Source of the DNA: Rhizophagus clarus
Taxonomy: Eukaryota; Glomeromycota; Glomeromycetes; Glomerales; Glomeraceae
NCBI GenBank assembly: GCA_015698045.1
Contig: BLAL01000160.1
Location: forward strand, 1,674,001 to 1,738,000
Length of the DNA stretch: 64,000 bases
Reading direction: 5' to 3'
Shown here piece by piece: positions 59,657-64,000 of the stretch (the first letter of the stretch is position 1; each line of letters begins with the position of its first letter). The notes under the pieces are model-generated. The model was not told the DNA's origin. It made no database searches and worked only from the letters and a program-made list of their open reading frames with translations. The translations under genes and the position numbers were made by a program.

Positions 59657-60091
59657 TTATAAAGAATTTTGATCCAATAATCCTTGCACTATTTCTCGTA
59701 ACTGTTTCACCTGACTTCTATTTATTTTCCTTGCTATTTGCGCAGTAATGTAAAAAGTACCAAGTATCTTAATTGGTTGATGTTCAAATATATCAAAGAC
59801 ATTTTCTGACATTCTCGTATAATGATTAGTTAATTTTTGCTTATATCTAAATTGTTGAGCTTTAGTTTCTAAACTATTTAATAATTTTCCAATATAATAA
59901 GCATTGATTAGTGAGTTTAATCGTTCTTTCAATTGAATTGATCGTCGTAATGCAGCATAAGCATTTTTAAATTGTTCATTAAAAGGAGCAGCTTCATCAT
60001 AGGGTGGTATTAAATCTCCATTTTCAAAAGGAAGTTCTAGTTGTAAATCTTGAGTTAAAAGGTCAATTAATCTATTATTGGGAGATTCCAT
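59657..60091 (-). CDS. Extra ORF downstream of integrase in the LTR element (144 aa)
   Basis: It starts inside the end of the integrase frame (25-base overlap) and reads MESPNNRLIDLLTQDLQLEL at the N-terminus. It is helical and amphipathic by eye, with no membrane segment and no motif that I recognise. Its position after integrase is unusual for plain Ty3/gypsy elements, which end with pol. It could be an accessory protein of this lineage. Confidence 0.5.
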   Translation of the reverse strand: MESPNNRLIDLLTQDLQLELPFENGDLIPPYDEAAPFNEQFKNAYAALRRSIQLKERLNSLINAYYIGKLLNSLETKAQQFRYKQKLTNHYTRMSENVFDIFEHQPIKILGTFYITAQIARKINRSQVKQLREIVQGLLDQNSL

Positions 60092-61323
60092 TCTTTCTGA
60101 TCGTAGTAAGGTTTTAGTAAACTTCCATTGAAAGGAGCTTTTAGGACTTTTCCTTGCATATCCCTTATTTTATAGCTTTCATTTTGTAAAACCGCATGGA
60201 TATAATAGGGTCCCTTCCATTTTTCATCTAATTTTCCAGACCATTGTTTCGCTTTTTCAGCCTTGTACAATAAAACTTTATCTCCTATTTGAAAAGATCT
60301 ATGACATTTAATTTGCTGATCATGATGTAATTTCTGTTTGGCTTGTTGCTGATCTATCCTTTGTCGGGTAGATTCTCTATCATGTGGTAACTCATTAACT
60401 AATTTGTGGATCCTATCGGATAATTGTTCTTCATTTTGGGTAAGATCATCAATTGGCAACTTTGCTTCACGACCATATGTTAAATAAAAAGGAGATATTT
60501 TGGTTGTGGATTGTTTACTTGTACGATAAGCAAATAAAACTGGCTGAATAAACTGATCCCACTGTTCTACTTGTTTGACTAATTTAGCTAAAGATTCACA
60601 TAAAGTTCTATTGAATCTTTCTACTAATCCATTGGTTTGGGGATGATATGGTGTTGATAATAAATGCTTAATCTCAAATCTTTTGGTTAAACGATCAATA
60701 ATTTGATTATTAAAATGAGTTCCTCGATCTGTCAGTATTTTCTGAGGGCATCCACGGCATATAATGTCTTCATATATGAATTTCTCAGTTTCTTCTGCTG
60801 TAGCTCTAGGTACTGCTTTTGCTTCAGGCCATTTAGTCAGGTAATCCATAGCAACTATAATATATTTATTTCCATTAGAAGTCTTTGGTAAAGGTCCTAC
60901 AAAATCTATTCCTATTTGATAAAAAGGTGAATGTACAGGTATTGGATGTAATAATTGATGAGTTTGAGGTTTTCCTCTTCTTTGACATGAGTCACAATTT
61001 TTAACATATTCTCTAATATTTTCATACATCTGAGGCCAGTAATATCTAGTACGAATTTTGTTGAACATAATTTCAGTTCCAAAGTGTCCAGAAGTAGGAT
61101 CATTATGTACCATGTAAAGAACTGGTTCCATTTCATGTACTCTAATCACTCTTAATAAATTTCCTTCTTTCTGTTTGTCTTTTCTATATAAATAGTTGTT
61201 TTTAATAATAAAAGGAGTACAAAAGTTTTTGAATTGTTTGATAAGTTGTTGAGTATTTAAATCTAATGGTAGTTGTTGAGTAGTTAAATATTGAAAAATT
61301 CTATTATATTGGGTTGTATCCAT
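60067..61323 (-). CDS. Integrase region of the Ty3/gypsy element (418 aa)
   Basis: Family-level features are clear: an H2C2 zinc-binding segment (HNDPTSGHFG, CDSCQRRG), a DDE core (GIDFVGPLPK, TDRGTHFNNQ, HPQTNGLVERFNRTL) and a C-terminal domain with GPYYIHAVLQ-type sequence. It would insert the element's DNA into the genome. Confidence 0.9.
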   Translation of the reverse strand: MDTTQYNRIFQYLTTQQLPLDLNTQQLIKQFKNFCTPFIIKNNYLYRKDKQKEGNLLRVIRVHEMEPVLYMVHNDPTSGHFGTEIMFNKIRTRYYWPQMYENIREYVKNCDSCQRRGKPQTHQLLHPIPVHSPFYQIGIDFVGPLPKTSNGNKYIIVAMDYLTKWPEAKAVPRATAEETEKFIYEDIICRGCPQKILTDRGTHFNNQIIDRLTKRFEIKHLLSTPYHPQTNGLVERFNRTLCESLAKLVKQVEQWDQFIQPVLFAYRTSKQSTTKISPFYLTYGREAKLPIDDLTQNEEQLSDRIHKLVNELPHDRESTRQRIDQQQAKQKLHHDQQIKCHRSFQIGDKVLLYKAEKAKQWSGKLDEKWKGPYYIHAVLQNESYKIRDMQGKVLKAPFNGSLLKPYYDQKEWNLPIID

Positions 61324-61424
61324 TGTTATAAAAATATTTAAATAAAATAAAATATTAGGCTGTCTGTCACAATGCAGGCACTTTTCGCTTTCACCTTTTA
61401 ATAAATTTGATATTTGTTAAGGAT

Positions 61425-64000
61425 TTAATCTAAGGAAGCTACAAATGGCTCAGTAGAGATGGTGTAAGGGGGTAATCCATAGGAAAGTCGTAAGAAACAT
61501 TTTAAATAATGAACAAGGTTGGTTTGTTTCACTCCTTCAGGTTCCTCCCACCAAGGTTGGTTTACCAAAAATTCTGGCTTCATATCAGGTCGTATTTTCC
61601 CTAAAGTAAATCCAATAATGCAATCATGAAGGATAGTTCCATATGGGAGGTTCTTTTTGCACATTGTACAATAAGTATGAATATGATGATTTTCTATGTC
61701 ACATTCAAAGGTGCATCTACTTCCTCCTCTATTGATAGGTTGACCAGCAATTACTTGCTTTATTTGAATAAACTCTTGGAATAATTCTTGTAATTCTTCC
61801 TTTGAAAAATAATATGCAGGAGTTTGGACTCCTTCTATATCATCATTCAAAATTAAAATATCTTGGCCTTCTTTTAGCCATTCTTCCTGATAGTTTGGAT
61901 GATCTTCTTGGTCGTGTATTTGCTGGTAGTATTCTTGCCAATCTCTTTCATAGTCTGATCCTAAAGTGCTATTATCATTTCCCCAACATATACATTGAAT
62001 TTCTTCACAGTTTTCACATGGTTGAGGATAAATAATTTCGTATATTTCTGCTACTGGTTTGGTAGTGATGTCTTCTTCAGAATCTGCTTCATAATCTTCC
62101 TCTTCTATAGGGGTTAAAGTAATTGGAGCAGATAAAGTATGTTTAGTAGGTCCAGGATATGTTTCTAATTCAATTAGGAAACAGAATGTTTCTTCAGGAG
62201 TTCTAGATAATGCATCAGCATTGGCATTAAGTTTTCCTGGTCTGTGTTTGATCTCAAAGTCGTACTGCTGTAATTCCATTACCCAGCGGGCTCTTCTTCC
62301 TTTTGGCATCTTGGAAGTCTTTAACCATTTGAGGGCAGAGTGGTCAGTAATGATGGTGAATGGTCTTAATCCTAAGTAGTGTTGAAAATGTTTTATGGCC
62401 CATACTACAGCCAAACATTCTTGGTCTGTTACAGAGTAGTTCTTTTCTGCTGGATTAAGGCTTCTGCTTGCATAGGCAATTACATGTTCTTTACCATCTT
62501 CTTTTATTTGAGATAATACAGCACCTAATCCAATTCCAGAGGCGTCAGTATAGATAATGAAAGGTTTGTCGAAATCTGGATAACTTAGTACAGGGGCTTT
62601 AATTAGCATCTCCTTTAGTCTGTCAAAGGCTTGCTGTTGCTTTTCCTCCCAGTTGAAAGGAGCATCTTTCTTTAACAAAGTGAGCATTGGTCTTGCAATT
62701 CGGGAGAAATCCTTAATAAATTTCCTATAATAGGAGAATAATCCAAGAGCAGCTCTTAATTGAGTTAGGTTTGTTGGTATTGGGTAATTCTTGACTTTGT
62801 CAATCTTTTCTGGGTCTGGTTTGATTCCATCTCTTCCTACTACATGTCCTAGGAAGTGTATATTAGGTAATGCAAAATAGCATTTCTTTAGTTTTATCTT
62901 GAGGTTAGAATTTCTGAGCGCTTGAAAAACTTGAGCTATATGGTCCATGTGTTGCTCAAAGGTTCCTTTGGTGTAGATGATTACATCATCCAAATACACG
63001 GCTACAAAGTCATTCAAAAATTCTTGTAGCACTCTATTCATTAGTCTTTGAAATGTACCAGGAGCATAGCTTAACCCAAAAGGCATGACTAGGAATTCAT
63101 ACAATCCAAAGGGAGTTACAAAGGCAGTCTTTTCTATATCAGCTTCGTCCATGGCTACTTGCCAATAACCACTGGCAAGATCCAAGGTAGTGAACCATTT
63201 GGCTTGTCCAAAACTTTCCAACAGGTCATCAATTCTAGGGAGTGGGTAGGCATCTGCTTTTGTAATAGCATTTAGTTTTCTATAATCAATGCAGATTCGC
63301 TTATCTCCTCCTTTCTTATCCACAATTACAACAGGTGAAGCCCAGGGGCTACATGATTTTCTTATGATTCCATTTTCTTCCATTTTTACAATTTCTTCCT
63401 TTAGAAATTCTTTATTTTTAGGATTAATTCTGTAGGGTGCTTGAGAAATGGGTCGTGCATCTCCAATATAAACTTTGTGTTTTATGAGATTTGTTCTACC
63501 AATCTCAGTCTGACTTTTGGCACAAATATCTCTGAAGGATGTAAGCAAATTGTTGAATAGTTGTTGCTGATGCACATCCAAAGGTCCAAGGTTAAGTTTA
63601 TGAGGCTCTTCTTGGGTGGCAGTGGCGGCTAAATAAATGGCTGGATTTCCATCCTCACTTTCTTCTATCTTTTCCTCAGATTCTTCATATGGGGTATGGT
63701 TAGTCCAAGGGTTAAATTCTAGGTCGGATAGATCAGAAAAATCATCAGTTAAATCTGAAAGATAGAGAGGAGATTCTTCTATTTCTTCCTCTTCATATTC
63801 TTCACTATCAGTTTCCTCTTCATCATAGGACTCAGCAGGTCGTCCTCTAGTGCATTGCATAGGAACAGTAATTCGTTTCTTTCTCCACAAGATAGTCAGT
63901 GTACCTTCTTCCCAATCCAAATTGGCTTTGACCTTTTTAAGCCAATCATTTCCAAGAATAAAAACTTCATCTGTAGAATCCAATACTTGAATGTTGAGGT
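61425..64000 (-). CDS. Protease end, reverse transcriptase and RNase H region of the Ty3/gypsy element, partial
   Basis: The frame is open to the window edge. It begins with the C-terminal end of a retropepsin (ILGNDWL), followed by an acidic linker, a Ty3/gypsy RT (KRICIDYRKLNAI, YLDDVIIYTKG), RNase H (FIIYTDASGIGLGAVL) and a tether ending in HRPGKLNANADALSR. A C-terminal acidic extension with a Cys/His cluster (CTFECDIENHHIHTYCTMCK) follows. Confidence 0.92.
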   Translation of the reverse strand, partial: LNIQVLDSTDEVFILGNDWLKKVKANLDWEEGTLTILWRKKRITVPMQCTRGRPAESYDEEETDSEEYEEEEIEESPLYLSDLTDDFSDLSDLEFNPWTNHTPYEESEEKIEESEDGNPAIYLAATATQEEPHKLNLGPLDVHQQQLFNNLLTSFRDICAKSQTEIGRTNLIKHKVYIGDARPISQAPYRINPKNKEFLKEEIVKMEENGIIRKSCSPWASPVVIVDKKGGDKRICIDYRKLNAITKADAYPLPRIDDLLESFGQAKWFTTLDLASGYWQVAMDEADIEKTAFVTPFGLYEFLVMPFGLSYAPGTFQRLMNRVLQEFLNDFVAVYLDDVIIYTKGTFEQHMDHIAQVFQALRNSNLKIKLKKCYFALPNIHFLGHVVGRDGIKPDPEKIDKVKNYPIPTNLTQLRAALGLFSYYRKFIKDFSRIARPMLTLLKKDAPFNWEEKQQQAFDRLKEMLIKAPVLSYPDFDKPFIIYTDASGIGLGAVLSQIKEDGKEHVIAYASRSLNPAEKNYSVTDQECLAVVWAIKHFQHYLGLRPFTIITDHSALKWLKTSKMPKGRRARWVMELQQYDFEIKHRPGKLNANADALSRTPEETFCFLIELETYPGPTKHTLSAPITLTPIEEEDYEADSEEDITTKPVAEIYEIIYPQPCENCEEIQCICWGNDNSTLGSDYERDWQEYYQQIHDQEDHPNYQEEWLKEGQDILILNDDIEGVQTPAYYFSKEELQELFQEFIQIKQVIAGQPINRGGSRCTFECDIENHHIHTYCTMCKKNLPYGTILHDCIIGFTLGKIRPDMKPEFLVNQPWWEEPEGVKQTNLVHYLKCFLRLSYGLPPYTISTEPFVASLD

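Larger units (their letters stand above)
57140..64000 (-). mobile_element. Ty3/gypsy LTR retrotransposon, 3' part, runs off the window
   Basis: Read on the minus strand, the window shows the protease end, reverse transcriptase, RNase H and integrase regions in Ty3/gypsy order, then an extra short frame, an antisense frame, a purine-rich tract and the 3' LTR. The 5' LTR and gag lie beyond the right edge. The visible part looks nearly whole. Coding frames are long and open, so it is probably young, but age cannot be measured without the second LTR. A Tc1-like TIR element has inserted into its LTR. Host DNA at the outer boundary has an uninterrupted homologue at 53438. Confidence 0.85.

Noticed and set aside
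1-64000. tRNA or rRNA genes
   Set aside because: I looked for T-loop GGTTCGA-type boxes paired with A boxes and for rRNA-like conserved stretches and found none convincing. A covariance-model scan would settle it.

Overview
This is a very AT-rich eukaryotic window with long poly(A)/poly(T) runs, short GT-AG introns with GTAAGT-like donors, and many mobile elements. The host gene families and the dense transposon load fit an arbuscular mycorrhizal fungus (Glomeromycotina, Rhizophagus-like). That assignment is inferred from protein style and was not searched.

The core is a minus-strand array of one multi-exon gene family: a predicted large membrane protein with an N-terminal beta-propeller-like half and a C-terminal six-helix TRP-like channel half. 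Two members can be modelled completely as nine exons with matching intron phases: copy A (16953 to 12086, 1390 aa) and copy C (43764 to 38629, 1485 aa). Copy B (29333 to about 23380) is a decayed pseudogene. A mosaic of truncated pieces lies at 10268-11680. All copies share flanking and upstream sequence, so the array grew by segmental duplication.

Mobile elements explain most of the rest. On the left is a LINE (1 to about 4010) with ORF1 and an endonuclease/RT ORF2 joined by a TAATG overlap, next to a 1.1 kb truncated retroposon with a 20-bp target duplication. A Tc1/mariner element with an apparently intact DD34E transposase sits in intron 2 of copy B. A 5'-truncated LINE sits upstream of copy B, followed by a 166-bp retroposon that used the same target sequence, so the target occurs three times. 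Two hAT-like elements with 8-bp target duplications (7378-9093 and 55563-56293) carry GACCCG-rich ends; the first holds a large tandem array of hairpin units, and a related array lies at 35.2-36.5 kb. A third TIR element (18249-19769) carries subterminal TATACG repeats.

On the right, 54089-55001 encodes a 261-aa plus-strand protein with an N-terminal SLDNRRLYAF domain, a tandem RTQDR repeat region and a C-terminal CaaX box. From 57140 to the window edge lies a Ty3/gypsy LTR retrotransposon on the minus strand. Its visible 3' LTR contains a Tc1-like TIR element, and the element carries two extra open reading frames besides pol. Sequence just outside that LTR repeats the region upstream of the CaaX gene.

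The regions 17-23 kb, 45.9-47.3 kb and 49.4-54 kb are largely AT-rich noncoding DNA. A degenerate multi-exon gene relic can be glimpsed at 47.3-49.4 kb.
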